A DNA stretch of 64,000 nt from Bacillus sp. V3-13. Its GTDB lineage: Bacteria; Bacillota; Bacilli; Bacillales; Cytobacillaceae. The notes beneath the pieces are model-generated. The model did no database searches, was not told the origin of the DNA, and was given only the letters and a program-made list of their open reading frames with translations. The stretch covers positions 1 to 64,000 of the forward strand of contig NZ_PGUZ01000044.1 of NCBI RefSeq assembly GCF_002860165.1. The letters are read 5' to 3'. A program made the translations under genes and the position numbers. This document shows positions 52,693 to 63,018 of this stretch, one piece after another; within the stretch, counting starts at the first letter, position 1, and each line of letters opens with the position of its first letter.

Positions 52693-52720
52693 ATAGTATC
52701 ACGAATGTATCAGCTATCAA
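52693..52720 (-). promoter_or_regulatory. sigma-A-like promoter of levR
   Basis: The minus strand has TTGATA (52720-52715) and TACTAT (52698-52693), 16 bases apart, some 40 bases from the levR start codon. Confidence 0.5.
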
Positions 52721-53019
52721 TATTAATTCATGACAAGCCTGCGAACTCTTTATGCAGAAATTCTTCGAGCTGGGGCAAAAGTCATCATCGATTTCGGCAA
52801 TTTTTCGTAAAACTTCGACAAAACGAGTGAATTATCCTTATTAATAGAGGATCCGTTGTTTTTAGATTGAATTTTGCTCAGCAAGAAGGTTCCACTTTAG
52901 CATACTGAGTGGAAGAAATCATTTCATAACAAAAACCAAGATATGGATAAATTATTAAATTAAGGGGCAAGTTAATGATAAATCGTGAAAATTCATTAAT
53001 TCAGGAGGGTTGTTTCATA
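52721..53019. other. intergenic region between levR and the small gene at 53020
   Basis: A TTCCACT...AGTGGAA inverted repeat lies near 52886-52910. No coding potential; otherwise unremarkable. Confidence 0.4.
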
Positions 53020-53241
53020 ATGGAGTTGTACAAAAACATGGAATTCGAAATGAAAAGCAGCTTTATGCCTAACCTCACCAACTCAGAGAGATTAAAAATT
53101 TTAGAAGTGACACAAGGAAGTATCGTGATTAAAATGGACAATTCGAATTACAGAGGGGTCTTTCCGAGGGACAGCTTTCAATACTGGATTAAAAAAGGTT
53201 CGTTAGTATATATAGATGACCATAAGGAAAAAACTTCGTAA
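53020..53241 (+). CDS. small protein of unknown function (73 aa)
   Basis: The ATG at 53020 follows CAGGAGGG by about ten bases. The sequence has short predicted strands (ILEVTQGSIVIKMDNSNYRGVF, then GSLVYIDDHKE) that look like a small beta-barrel, with no signal peptide or membrane segment. No family recognised. A strong terminator directly follows, so it is a complete single-gene transcript. Confidence 0.7.
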   Translation: MELYKNMEFEMKSSFMPNLTNSERLKILEVTQGSIVIKMDNSNYRGVFPRDSFQYWIKKGSLVYIDDHKEKTS

Positions 53242-53248
53242 ACTATGG

Positions 53249-53273
53249 CACTGGTTAATACCAGTGTTTTTTT
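53249..53273 (+). terminator. terminator after the small gene
   Basis: CACTGGT and ACCAGTG form the stem, followed by seven T. Confidence 0.92.
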
Positions 53274-53477
53274 ATGCCTTATACCCGTACTTTCGCCACG
53301 TTCAACCGTGAATAAGCTTGATTTTTATATCACCCCTTGACGTTCGTTTCAACGCTTCATTTCACCATCACCTGAGGCTAAGGGAATTTATCTTCCTGGC
53401 GGGGAATATACCTGTAATATGGTTTTTTTGAAGGACGTTCATCATAACTTTAAATTCAGCCCCGAAAGGTGATGCCG

Positions 53478-54386
53478 ATGTATCCTGTTTATAAATACTT
53501 TGGAAAAGAAAAAAAGTGTGAAGAAGTTCCGACAGCCTTCCCTCCGCAGCATCAAGACCAGCATCCAGGATTGGAATATCTCATGTTTCCAAGACCGATT
53601 TCCGAAAATCCCAATTATATAGGCAGTGGTAAATTAAAAGGAAAAGTAGCGATCATTACAGGTGGCGATAGCGGGATTGGAAGAGCGGTCGCCTATGCAT
53701 TTGCGAAGGAAGGGGCGGATGTGGCCATCTCTTATCTTTATGAGCATAAAGATGCGAAAGAAACTCAAAAAAGAATTAGTGAGCTTGGCAGACGCTGCTT
53801 ATTAATTCCCGGAGATCTTCAAGAAGAGGCTATGTCACATGAGGTTGTAAACCAGACCGTTCATTTCTTTGGTAAAATTGATACGCTAGTCAATAACCAT
53901 GCTGTCCAATATGTTCAAAAAAGCATCCTCGATATTACAGCAGAGCAATTGGACCGTACGTTTCGTACTAATATTTACTCCTTTTTCTTTATGACAAAAG
54001 CGGCCCTTCCTTTTCTGAAACGAGGCAGCGCCATCATAAACACCACATCGGTAACCGCCTATGAAGGAAATGAACAATTGATTGATTATTCCGCAACGAA
54101 AGGGGCGATCTTAACTTTTACCCGCTCCCTGTCTCTTTCTCTCATAAAAAAAGGGATCCGGGTCAATGGAGTAGCTCCAGGACCAATTTGGACCCCTTTA
54201 ATTCCTTCATCTTTTTCAGCAGAAGACGTGAAAACGTTCGGCACCTACACGCCAAAAGTGCCTATGAACCGTGCTGGCCAGCCTTATGAAGTTGCCACAA
54301 GCTATGTGTTCCTGGCTTCCGATGATTCAAGCTATATGTCCGGTCAAATACTGCACCCAAACGGAGGGGTGATGTCAGGTTCTTGA
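53478..54386 (+). CDS. SDR oxidoreductase, general stress protein 39-like (YhdF family)
   Basis: Encodes 302 aa; the ATG at 53478 follows AAAGGTGA. A ~45-residue N-terminal extension (PPQHQDQHPGLEYLMFPRP) marks the GSP39/YhdF/YdaD group. The Rossmann motif AIITGGDSGIGRAVA, NNHA (instead of NNAG), and the catalytic Ser, Tyr and Lys (TTSVTAYEGNEQLIDYSATKG) follow. It is an NAD(P)-dependent dehydrogenase, in Bacillus usually under SigB stress control. No partner gene. Confidence 0.9.
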   Translation: MYPVYKYFGKEKKCEEVPTAFPPQHQDQHPGLEYLMFPRPISENPNYIGSGKLKGKVAIITGGDSGIGRAVAYAFAKEGADVAISYLYEHKDAKETQKRISELGRRCLLIPGDLQEEAMSHEVVNQTVHFFGKIDTLVNNHAVQYVQKSILDITAEQLDRTFRTNIYSFFFMTKAALPFLKRGSAIINTTSVTAYEGNEQLIDYSATKGAILTFTRSLSLSLIKKGIRVNGVAPGPIWTPLIPSSFSAEDVKTFGTYTPKVPMNRAGQPYEVATSYVFLASDDSSYMSGQILHPNGGVMSGS

Positions 54387-54547
54387 TAAATTTTAAGCTA
54401 AAAAAGGCAAAAAGTAATGCTCGGCAGCATCCAAAATATATTCCCGCACCCCTTGGCCCAGGCGTTTGATCAGCCATCCCTGCACTCACAATGAAGTTGT
54501 ACCGGACTCCACTTGTCGGCAAAGTCAGTAGCTTTTGGAATTTGTGC

Positions 54548-57196
54548 TTATTCTTTTATTTTTAGCTTTATTTCATAGCTCTTACCATTTGAATTTTTGG
54601 AATCAATATGAATTAGAGCCTTTTCATTAGATACGGAGATTTTTACACCATCACTAGCTGCTACTGCCGTAGGATTCGGTACTTCAACTTTCAATTTCAT
54701 TTTATCCAAGCTAAAGGTCGGGTCAGAAATGGCAATGGTGACCGTATCTCCATCCTTCTTTACTAGAATTGAAGCTTGATTATAGGATGTGAGATTACTA
54801 ACCGTTTTCTTTTTATCACTGAAGAAATTAAATCCTTTGATTCCCAGCTTCGTATTTTCAACGGCATGAACATCTTCTGTATTGGATAATACCTTTACGT
54901 TCGGATTTGCCGCATATTGTTCTGTTTTCTTTTCATCAAAATTAGGTAAAATCACGTGGGCATATTTTGCTTTTTGTGGATTCTTTCCATGACCCATGTC
55001 CAATGTAAAGAAGTTCTTCGTTACTTTTGTATCTGGGTTTCCTGTGCGAATTTTTCTTAAGCTTTTGGAAACTGTTTCTTTCGTAACACCGATCCGAGAG
55101 GCATCTGGGAAATAATAGCCTACCTGAGTACCCTCGGCTTTCGTTTTGAAATGAATCCATTTTAAATTATACTCCCCGTTGGCTGGTTCTATTAATCTAT
55201 CCTCATCATATGTTTCTCCAGAAATAGAACTTGTGTCCGTTCCATCAAACATGCGATTATCGATCGTGGAAATGACCTCTCTGCCCATTTTATCTTGGAT
55301 ACCAGATCCCATTAAGACAATCTCATCGTCAAACATAAAGGCTGACTTATTTGCTTCTGCATTTTTATATACTACAAAGTCTTCTGGCAATAACCCCTTT
55401 TGTTTATCTTTAAATCCAATTTCATCCCCAAGTTGGATACCTGAAACTCCATATTTTCCAAGCTTTACTCCACCTGAATAAGTATTTGTACCTACTGGAA
55501 AATACACATAATCATTTTGTGACTCAGAAGAAGCATAAAAGTTTAATGGATGATCCGTATTTTCGTAGAAGAGCTTCCCGCCATATAGTTCTGGAATCGT
55601 TTTTCTTTCTTCTACAGGTACAGTTGTACCCGGGAGTTTATAAGGATCGATGGTCGCAAAAAAGTTCGCTCCAAATGATTTCGTTTGATCACTTCCGGAT
55701 AAATATAAATAATAGGCCCCATCCCCTTGGAACCATGGCATTAAATTTTCGCCGCTCATATATTCATATTTGCTGATTCTTTTGGAGCTTCTGGAAAAAG
55801 CAAAAGCATACGAATCTCTTACATGAACGGTTTTATCCATTAAGTTAAAGGCATAGTGGTTTGCTTCATCAATCCCATTTTTAGCCTCAATCTCAGGATC
55901 CGTCATTAGCTGATTAAAATTGAGAATCGAAGCATATGAGGTAAAAGATCCGGTAGAGATAGTCCCTTTAGTAGTGTCGGCGATATATTTTATATGTGAT
56001 TTTAACTGTTTACTATCTTCTTTATCTAAGTAGTTCGTTAAATCTACCATCGCTTCTACGATGCTATTGACATCCTGATAACCTGTTCCAGTCCTTGAAA
56101 CCGCTCTTCCTTTTACGATTTCCATCATATAACCTTCAAATATGACTGGTGAGAACCCTTTGTATATCCAATCCTTTACAGTCGGCACCAAAAGTTCTTC
56201 AGAGTTGTATTTACTGTCCGCTAGTATGTTCATGGTTTGGATCATTCTATTTAAGAGCACTTTTCCATAAGAGCCTGTATAGGCAACTCTATGATGCTGA
56301 ATAAAAGAACCGTCCTCATAAAACCCATCCCTAATCCCATTAATGAGATTGTTGGGATCGACAGTTTTAAAAACAGTTAGAATATGATCTACTGCCTTCG
56401 AAACTCGTTCTTCGTCACCAACCAAAACCCCTTGTATAATTCGATTGGTTGCAATATCAGCCAGGTTTGCCCCAGTATGAAATCTGGAAGTTAAATCGAT
56501 ATCTCCATTTTTGCCGTTCCGTAAATACAAATCCATTGATTCTATATAGTCATCAATTAATTCTGGTTTATAATTTTTAATCTCATCCTCTAACAGCAGC
56601 AGTGTTTTCGTAATATTCATCGGCATACCGATTTCCCATGAATACCAATTTCCATAATAACCCTTTCCCTGATCTACGAAGAAGTTTGAGTAAAGCCACT
56701 CTAATCCATCAATTACTTTATAGATAAGTTCTTGATTTTCATATAAATTCACACCGCTTGAATCGAGTCTCTTGTAAGTTTTAGCTGCAAGTGCCATTTG
56801 GTATAAATATAAATAGGAGTTGCTTAAATTTGCATCCTTCTCTCCAAGGACCAGATTTTCAAAGAGGAATTTTTCTTCCCCTTTCACTCGATCTTCACTG
56901 GAGAGGAAGGAAGCAAGCCTTGTATTTGCCAAGTTATGGACTGTATTAATCTTGCTATCTAATAAGTAACTATTGTTCATACTCTCGTTACCGGCAAGGT
57001 ACTCTCTAAAGTTCAGCTTTAATTGATCCAATTCATTTAATACATCCGTATTGCCAGTATGAACAGCCGCTTTTGCGGTAACTGGTGCGGGCTTTTCAGA
57101 GGCTTGAGCATTGTTGTTCGATTCTATAAATGGCACTGTTAAGAAGGTTGTTAATGTGAGTGAAGATGCTAAGATTCGCTTCAGATTTTTTTCCAT
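54548..57196 (-). CDS. secreted polysaccharide lyase family 8 (hyaluronan/chondroitin-type lyase)
   Basis: Encodes 882 aa. The signal peptide ends at NAQAS-E. An alpha/alpha toroid carries catalytic residues recognisable as Asn in HTGANLADIATNR, His in DGSFIQHHRVAYTGSYG (with the Tyr) and Arg in GRAVSRTG; the C-terminal half is the beta-sandwich of PL8. No LPxTG anchor is visible, so it is probably released. It cleaves hyaluronan, chondroitin or xanthan by beta-elimination, giving unsaturated oligosaccharides. The downstream GH88 and Kdu genes favour a glycosaminoglycan. It is the last gene of the locus. Confidence 0.92.
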   Translation of the reverse strand: MEKNLKRILASSLTLTTFLTVPFIESNNNAQASEKPAPVTAKAAVHTGNTDVLNELDQLKLNFREYLAGNESMNNSYLLDSKINTVHNLANTRLASFLSSEDRVKGEEKFLFENLVLGEKDANLSNSYLYLYQMALAAKTYKRLDSSGVNLYENQELIYKVIDGLEWLYSNFFVDQGKGYYGNWYSWEIGMPMNITKTLLLLEDEIKNYKPELIDDYIESMDLYLRNGKNGDIDLTSRFHTGANLADIATNRIIQGVLVGDEERVSKAVDHILTVFKTVDPNNLINGIRDGFYEDGSFIQHHRVAYTGSYGKVLLNRMIQTMNILADSKYNSEELLVPTVKDWIYKGFSPVIFEGYMMEIVKGRAVSRTGTGYQDVNSIVEAMVDLTNYLDKEDSKQLKSHIKYIADTTKGTISTGSFTSYASILNFNQLMTDPEIEAKNGIDEANHYAFNLMDKTVHVRDSYAFAFSRSSKRISKYEYMSGENLMPWFQGDGAYYLYLSGSDQTKSFGANFFATIDPYKLPGTTVPVEERKTIPELYGGKLFYENTDHPLNFYASSESQNDYVYFPVGTNTYSGGVKLGKYGVSGIQLGDEIGFKDKQKGLLPEDFVVYKNAEANKSAFMFDDEIVLMGSGIQDKMGREVISTIDNRMFDGTDTSSISGETYDEDRLIEPANGEYNLKWIHFKTKAEGTQVGYYFPDASRIGVTKETVSKSLRKIRTGNPDTKVTKNFFTLDMGHGKNPQKAKYAHVILPNFDEKKTEQYAANPNVKVLSNTEDVHAVENTKLGIKGFNFFSDKKKTVSNLTSYNQASILVKKDGDTVTIAISDPTFSLDKMKLKVEVPNPTAVAASDGVKISVSNEKALIHIDSKNSNGKSYEIKLKIKE

Positions 57197-57260
57197 TAAG
57201 ACACCATCCTAAATTATATTTTTATGATATTGAAATCAAAAATCTTAAAATAGAATTCCT

Positions 57261-58043
57261 TTACCGTGCCAACCATCCTCCGTCGACCGCTAAAATATGA
57301 CCGTTTATATAATCGGAAGCTCTGCTTGATAGAAATACGACAGCGCCCATCAAATCAGACGGATCTGCCCAGCGGCCGGCCGGGATGCGGGACAGGATTT
57401 CAGTGTTTCGCTTTTCATCCGCTCTAATTTGGGCTGTATTATCTGTTGCAATATAACCAGGGGCAATCGCATTGATTTGAATATTATATTCCGCTAATTC
57501 ATTTGCAAATGCTTTTGTAAGACCTGCAACCGCATGTTTACTAGCTGTGTATGGCGGCACAAACTTACCGCCCTGGAATGAAAGCATGGAAGCAATATTA
57601 ATAATTTTTCCGCTCTTCCGCTCAACCATCACTTTGGCCGCTTCCTGGCTCAGTAAGTATAAAGAATTTAAATTGACCTCCATAACTGCATCCCAGTCTT
57701 CTTCCTTATATTCTAATAATGGAGCACGAAGGATCGTACCAGCATTGTTTACTAAAATATCAATCTTTCCATATGTTTTTAGGCATTCTGCTGCTACTTG
57801 TTTTACGGCATCCCTATTACTTAAATCCGCTTGAAAAAACACAGCCCTCCGCCCTGTTTCTTCAATTATTCCCCTTGTCTCATCCCAATCTCCGCTCCTG
57901 GAGACAAGAAAAAGATCGGCACCAGCTTTGGCAAGCGCAGCAGCATACCCCTGCCCTAATCCTTTATTTGCTCCTGTAACGATCGCCACTTTACCGATTA
58001 GGCTAAAATAATCAAGTGAAAATGATGTAAGATCATTCGCCAT
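57261..58043 (-). CDS. kduD: 2-dehydro-3-deoxy-D-gluconate 5-dehydrogenase (KduD-type SDR)
   Basis: Encodes 260 aa; the ATG at 58043 is nine bases past GGAGG, whereas the one at 58052 is too close. The Rossmann motif AIVTGANKGLGQGYA, NNAG, and the Ser/Tyr/Lys set (SMLSFQGGKFVPPYTASKHA) are complete. It reduces the diketo sugar made by KduI to 2-keto-3-deoxygluconate. It directly follows kduI in the operon. Confidence 0.92.
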   Translation of the reverse strand: MANDLTSFSLDYFSLIGKVAIVTGANKGLGQGYAAALAKAGADLFLVSRSGDWDETRGIIEETGRRAVFFQADLSNRDAVKQVAAECLKTYGKIDILVNNAGTILRAPLLEYKEEDWDAVMEVNLNSLYLLSQEAAKVMVERKSGKIINIASMLSFQGGKFVPPYTASKHAVAGLTKAFANELAEYNIQINAIAPGYIATDNTAQIRADEKRNTEILSRIPAGRWADPSDLMGAVVFLSSRASDYINGHILAVDGGWLAR

Positions 58044-58102
58044 TCCATTCATCCTCCTTATCTAACTAGATACTGTTATAGAACTTCGCCCTCGCTTAGT
58101 GG

Positions 58103-58933
58103 TTAGCGCAATTCTTCCATTTTCACATGGTCCATGTCGCTATAAGTGATATTTTCTCCGCACATCCCCCAAATAAAGGTGTAGTTGCTTGTTGCGGTTC
58201 CTGTATGGATCGACCAGCTTGGTGAAATGGCTGCTTGTTCATTTTTCATCACTAAATGTCTTGTTTCATCCGGCTTGCCCATAAAGTGGAAAACGCGAGT
58301 GTCAGGATTCATATCAAAATATAAATAAACTTCCATACGGCGCTCATGAGTATGACATGGCATCGTATTCCAGACACTTCCCGGTGCGAGCATTGTTAAT
58401 CCCATTTGCAGCTGGCAGCTCTCACAAACATTTGGATGAACGTATTGATAGATTTTGCGCTCATTTAATGTTTCAGAAGCACCCATTTGTAACGGATCAA
58501 TTTTGTTAATATCAATTTTCACTGTCGGATACGTATGATGTGCCGGAGCGGAATTAATATAAAATTTGGCTGGATTGCTGGCGTCCCTGGAAGAGAATAA
58601 TACCTCCCTTGTACCTTTGCCAACATATAATCCGTCTCGCTGCTGCATGTCATATTCTGTTCCATCAAGCACGACAGAGCCTTCTCCGCCGATGTTGATA
58701 ATTCCAAGTTCACGGCGTTCTAAGAAATACTCGACTCCTAATTCTTTATCAAGCTTAATCGTTAATTCCTGTTCAGCCGGAGTTACTCCGCCAAATATCA
58801 TTCGGTCAACATGCGTATAAGTCAAGTGAACCTTGCCTGATTCAAAAAGAGTTTCAACGAGAAATTCTCTTCTCAGTTCATCTGTTGTGTATTTTTTCAT
58901 ATCCTCCGGATGGTGTGCGTAACGTGTCTCCAT
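58103..58933 (-). CDS. kduI: 5-dehydro-4-deoxy-D-glucuronate isomerase
   Basis: Encodes 276 aa in the expected cupin-like fold. METRYAHHPEDMKKY at the start and the zinc site PCHTHERRMEVYLYFD (two His and Glu), plus a later histidine in SWSIHTGTA, are characteristic. It converts the ring-opened unsaturated uronate to a diketo sugar. GAGAG precedes the ATG. It acts between GH88 and KduD. Confidence 0.95.
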   Translation of the reverse strand: METRYAHHPEDMKKYTTDELRREFLVETLFESGKVHLTYTHVDRMIFGGVTPAEQELTIKLDKELGVEYFLERRELGIINIGGEGSVVLDGTEYDMQQRDGLYVGKGTREVLFSSRDASNPAKFYINSAPAHHTYPTVKIDINKIDPLQMGASETLNERKIYQYVHPNVCESCQLQMGLTMLAPGSVWNTMPCHTHERRMEVYLYFDMNPDTRVFHFMGKPDETRHLVMKNEQAAISPSWSIHTGTATSNYTFIWGMCGENITYSDMDHVKMEELR

Positions 58934-58992
58934 TATTTATCTCTCCTTTTTGATGGTATTGACCTTAAAAGGCTTAAGTTAAAATTTAAATA

Positions 58993-59646
58993 CTAGCGAA
59001 CAATTTTGCCGTGATCAGTGTTAGCAAACTGAAAAACCTCTTTACTTGAAAATACATTGCAGTCCTCATTTTCATTGGGAAATCCCCTGCTTACTAAGGA
59101 GTAGATTAGATAAGCGCCAATGCTGAAACTCATTAACATGGCTGCAGGGAAATAGAGACATAATACAACGGCCCCAGCAATGATCAGGATAGACAAGAAG
59201 GTATAATGCAAGCAGCTGATTGACAATAGCAATGCATTCTTAATAGCCTGTGCCAAAGATGCTTGGTAATGAACGATCACAGGGAAAATATAGATAGAAA
59301 CAAACAAGTACAAAATTCCTAACAGAAAAAAGAATGAAAATAAGATGTATTTAACATCGGAATTTAGTTGATTGGTTATAATAAAATCCCCCAAAAGCAA
59401 GCCGGCAAAAGCCATCCACAAAATTCCAATCAAAAAGCTTTGTTTAAAATTATCTTTAAATAGACAGAAAAAAGAAGAAAAAATTTGAATATCTCTTCGA
59501 TTTTTCCACTCTCGTACAACACCGAACATGGCGGCTGTCGCAGGAAAAATGGTCAGGATTGGGAGGCATGTCATCAGCCAGAGGGTATTCAACAAGAACG
59601 CATTCATAATGAATTCCATAGTTTTATAAATCTTGCCATCTATCAT
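58993..59646 (-). CDS. DUF624 (YesL-like) membrane protein
   Basis: Encodes 217 aa with four to five membrane helices. The N-terminal NAFLLNTLWLMTCLPILTIFPATAAMFGVV is the DUF624 signature. Such proteins sit in sugar-ABC operons of Firmicutes (for example with yesO-Q). Their function is unknown; a supporting role for the transporter is likely. It is located between the hydrolase and kduI. Confidence 0.9.
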   Translation of the reverse strand: MIDGKIYKTMEFIMNAFLLNTLWLMTCLPILTIFPATAAMFGVVREWKNRRDIQIFSSFFCLFKDNFKQSFLIGILWMAFAGLLLGDFIITNQLNSDVKYILFSFFFLLGILYLFVSIYIFPVIVHYQASLAQAIKNALLLSISCLHYTFLSILIIAGAVVLCLYFPAAMLMSFSIGAYLIYSLVSRGFPNENEDCNVFSSKEVFQFANTDHGKIVR

Positions 59647-59729
59647 CCCTATCTCTTCCCCTTTCCCGAACTGAGTTTATGAAAATTCATTAAAAGACGG
59701 GCGTTTCCCAAGACGGCTTTATCTTTCCC

Positions 59730-60929
59730 TTACCAATACATTTTCCAGTCCTTAACGAGCCTGATCAAAGCTTCAAAATAATAATAGTCTCCCCAGATAC
59801 AGCTCTCATCTACTCCGCGGCCACCGCCTTTATAATAGACAGCGTGCTTCAGAATACCATTAGCTTCACTATCAATTTCAGTTGTATAGTTTTCATATAA
59901 TGATTGAATCATTAGAAGGGCCGCATTTTCATACGTTCTCCTTTCTGGATCGGTTAAAGGCAAATGCTTCGCCATCTCCAGCAGTCCGCAAACGGTAATG
60001 GCTGCCGCAGAACTGTCACGTTCTTCATCACCTTCTGTAAAAATTAAGTCCCAGTAGCAAATTTGATCTTCCGGCAGTCTATTTAAATAATAGTTTGCAA
60101 GCTTTTTCGCCAATTCGATTAAACTCCAATCATGAATATAATGGTAGCTTAAAGGAAATCCATAAATACCCCATGATTGCCCGCGTGCCCAACAGGAATC
60201 ATCAGAATAACCCTGCCTTGTGTTTCCATACAATGGTTTACCTGTGTTTGGATCCATGTAATAAGTGTGGAAGGTTGAAGCATCCTGCCTGACTATATAT
60301 TTAGCCGCCTGCTTGACATGCGTTTGACCAATTTCACGATAAACAGGTTTTCCTGTCACTTCGGAAGCCCAGTAAAGCAAAGGCAGATTCATATTGCAAT
60401 CAATGATCATCCTCCCCCGTTCCTTTGGATCATTCAAGTCTCCCCACGCCTGGATAATGCCTGCTTTATCGAGATATCTGGTAATTAATAAATCTGCGGC
60501 TTTAATTGCAGTTTCCTTCGCCTCTTCATTTCCCGTTAACTTATATGCGCTTACACAGGACAAAGTGTACAAAAAACCCAGATCATGATGGTCTAGTTCA
60601 ATCCGCTTATCAAGGCGCTCTATGAAGCTCTCCACTTGCTTTTCGGCCACTTTACGGTATTTTTCCTCCCCTGTGTATTCATAGGCAAGCCACAGCATCC
60701 CCGTCCAAAAGCTTGTTGTCCATTCCACGTTTTGGATTGGTTTATAGACAAGATTTTCACTATTTGAATCGGGAAACATATCTGTAAAAACATCTAAGCT
60801 TTGATCAATTTTAGCTAATACATGCTGGATTGCCTTTTCCACAAAAGCCCGGTTGACAGCAGGGGTTTTCTCAAACCGTTCTTTATCCTGGATTTTTTCT
60901 TCTCGAACTTCATCAACAAATACAGCCAT
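59730..60929 (-). CDS. unsaturated glucuronyl hydrolase (GH88)
   Basis: Encodes 399 aa in the alpha6/alpha6 barrel. VEWTTSFWTGMLWLAYEYT, then LDHHDLGFLYTLSCV (first catalytic Asp) and RMIIDCNMNLPLLYWA (second Asp) identify GH88. It removes the unsaturated uronic acid from oligosaccharides made by a lyase, in the cytoplasm since no signal peptide is seen. The released sugar feeds KduI. It is preceded by TGAGGTGAT and belongs to the same operon. Confidence 0.93.
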   Translation of the reverse strand: MAVFVDEVREEKIQDKERFEKTPAVNRAFVEKAIQHVLAKIDQSLDVFTDMFPDSNSENLVYKPIQNVEWTTSFWTGMLWLAYEYTGEEKYRKVAEKQVESFIERLDKRIELDHHDLGFLYTLSCVSAYKLTGNEEAKETAIKAADLLITRYLDKAGIIQAWGDLNDPKERGRMIIDCNMNLPLLYWASEVTGKPVYREIGQTHVKQAAKYIVRQDASTFHTYYMDPNTGKPLYGNTRQGYSDDSCWARGQSWGIYGFPLSYHYIHDWSLIELAKKLANYYLNRLPEDQICYWDLIFTEGDEERDSSAAAITVCGLLEMAKHLPLTDPERRTYENAALLMIQSLYENYTTEIDSEANGILKHAVYYKGGGRGVDESCIWGDYYYFEALIRLVKDWKMYW

Positions 60930-61127
60930 TTCAGGATCACCTCAAAATATATAGTAGAAAAGGTTCTTTTAAGTCTTTAAGCCATGGACTTTGTCCTGCT
61001 CCAGTCCTTCTGCAATCGAATCTGAAAAGGATCTTCTATCTTTCATGAAATGGGAAAAGTAGTAAAGCAATCCTCTTTTTTTACCTGCTGCCTAGCGATG
61101 CCATTGATTCACAAACATTGCGCACCT

Positions 61128-61997
61128 TTATCCTTTTATACCAGTGTTAGCAACTCCCTTGATAAAATGGTCTTGAGCCAGGAAGTAAACAAGGATGGTT
61201 GGTACGATGGCGGAAACTGCCGCAGCCATTAGCAGTGAATATTCTGTATTGTATTGAGTTACAAAATGCTGGATTCCTAGCTGCAATGTGTATAAGTGAT
61301 CAGACGTTAAGTAAATCAATGGACCAAGAAAATCGTTCCAAGAATGCATAAAGGTAAAAATCACTAAGGTTGCAATCACAGGTTTAGACAATGGCATTAT
61401 AATCTTGCGATAGATGCCAAACTCGGATAGGCCATCAATTCTTGCAGCTTCCAATAATTCATCGGGTATCGATAAGAAAAACTGACGGAACAAGAAAACA
61501 CCAAATGGATTGAATGAGCCGAGTAATATCAGTGCCCAGTGGGAATTGACGAGTCCAATCTCACTCATCAGCATAAATTGTGGAATCATCATGACCTGAT
61601 AAGGAATCATCATCGTAGCGATATAGATGAAAAATAAGATATTGTTTTCAGGAAATTTAATTTTTGCAAAAGCATAGCCTGCGAGCGAGCTATTAATCAC
61701 AAGCAAAATGGTGGTGATAACAGAAATCTTCAATGTATTTAAGTAATAAATATGAAACGGCACCCGTGTCCAAACTTCTTTGTAATTGCTCCAGTGAAAT
61801 GTTTCTGGAATCCATTTAACAGGGAATCCGAAAATTTCCGATTCTGCTTTCAATGATGCTGAAAGCATCCAGATAAACGGAAGAATCATTATTAATGAAA
61901 CCAATATCAAGGCAATATAGGTGATCATTTTTTTCACGACTATTTTCCGCGGTTTAGATGTATCTGTATAAACTGAAGGATTTGTGACAATCTCCAT
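61128..61997 (-). CDS. sugar ABC transporter permease (MalG/YesQ family)
   Basis: Encodes 289 aa with six membrane helices. The coupling motif DELLEAARIDGLSEFGIYRKIIMPLSKP matches CUT1 permeases. It pairs with the upstream permease to import the oligosaccharides. AAAGGAGC precedes the ATG. About 200 bases without a gene separate it from GH88. Confidence 0.93.
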   Translation of the reverse strand: MEIVTNPSVYTDTSKPRKIVVKKMITYIALILVSLIMILPFIWMLSASLKAESEIFGFPVKWIPETFHWSNYKEVWTRVPFHIYYLNTLKISVITTILLVINSSLAGYAFAKIKFPENNILFFIYIATMMIPYQVMMIPQFMLMSEIGLVNSHWALILLGSFNPFGVFLFRQFFLSIPDELLEAARIDGLSEFGIYRKIIMPLSKPVIATLVIFTFMHSWNDFLGPLIYLTSDHLYTLQLGIQHFVTQYNTEYSLLMAAAVSAIVPTILVYFLAQDHFIKGVANTGIKG

Positions 61998-62045
61998 GAA
62001 AATTTCAGCTCCTTTCTTCTTGTTTAGACGTTGTAAAATGGCGAA

Positions 62046-62945
62046 TTAATAGTTGACCCACTTTTTCTGGCCTTTAAATTGGAAAAATGTGAAGATAAGA
62101 ATGATCAAGAACAGCACGTATGCCATCGCAGAAGCGTATCCGTATTCAAATTGCTTGAAGGCCGTATTGTAAATATCATATACAAGAACATGTGTTGACC
62201 TTCCAGGCCCTCCTCCAGTCAAAGTATAAATTAAATCAAAGACTTTAAATGAGTTAATTACACCGATAATCATCGTAAAGAATATGACAGATGACAGCAT
62301 GGGTAATGTTACATTGAAAAATTTTGCGATTGGGCCTGCCCCATCTAAATCGGCAGCCTCATACAAATCGTCAGGTATATTTTGCAGTCCCGCCAAATAG
62401 AGAATCATATAATAACCAATTGAATGCCATATATACACAATAGAAACTGAAACCAACGCCCAGTTCGGAGAAGAAAGCCATCCAGGCAGATTCTCGACTC
62501 CAAACCTCATCAAGAAACCATTGACGGGCCCCATTGTAGGATTGAAGATTAATTGCCATACTGCTCCAACCGCAATGGTCGCTGTAACATAAGGCAAAAA
62601 CACTGCGGTTCTAAAAAGTTTGAGAAAGCGGATGCCCCGATTTAAAGCAACTGCCACGAGAATCGACAAAAATAATGTAGCTGGTACTGAAATCAATGTG
62701 AAAAGAATGGTATTAACAAATGAAATTCGAAAATTAGGATCATATACTAAAGTCTTGTAGTTTTCTAGTCCGATAAACTCTATATTTCCGAAGCCATTCC
62801 ATGAGGTAAAACTCATCAAAAAAGATGCAATAACAGGAATAAAGATAAATACAAGAAAACCGATGATATTTGGGAGTAGAAATGCATAGGCGATCAAGCG
62901 GTTTCGTCTAATCACAGTCGATTTGGGTCTTCTGTTTTTCTTCAT
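62046..62945 (-). CDS. sugar ABC transporter permease (MalF/YesP family)
   Basis: Encodes 299 aa; the frame opens at 63065 but overlaps the upstream gene, and the ATG at 62945 with GAAAGGG upstream gives the usual family start (basic, then a long helix). Motif: DDLYEAADLDGAGPIAKFFNVTLPML. Six membrane helices. Partner of the MalG-type permease. Confidence 0.92.
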   Translation of the reverse strand: MKKNRRPKSTVIRRNRLIAYAFLLPNIIGFLVFIFIPVIASFLMSFTSWNGFGNIEFIGLENYKTLVYDPNFRISFVNTILFTLISVPATLFLSILVAVALNRGIRFLKLFRTAVFLPYVTATIAVGAVWQLIFNPTMGPVNGFLMRFGVENLPGWLSSPNWALVSVSIVYIWHSIGYYMILYLAGLQNIPDDLYEAADLDGAGPIAKFFNVTLPMLSSVIFFTMIIGVINSFKVFDLIYTLTGGGPGRSTHVLVYDIYNTAFKQFEYGYASAMAYVLFLIILIFTFFQFKGQKKWVNY

Positions 62946-63018
62946 CGTCTTCAGCCCTTTCCAGGAACAAACAGTGCACTGCCGCTTTATATCACTCCAG
63001 CAGCAGTGCGTCATTCCT

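Noticed and set aside
54390-54545. Gene remnant between the SDR and PL8 genes
   Set aside because: Short open stretches exist on the minus strand, but none has a start site or recognisable product.
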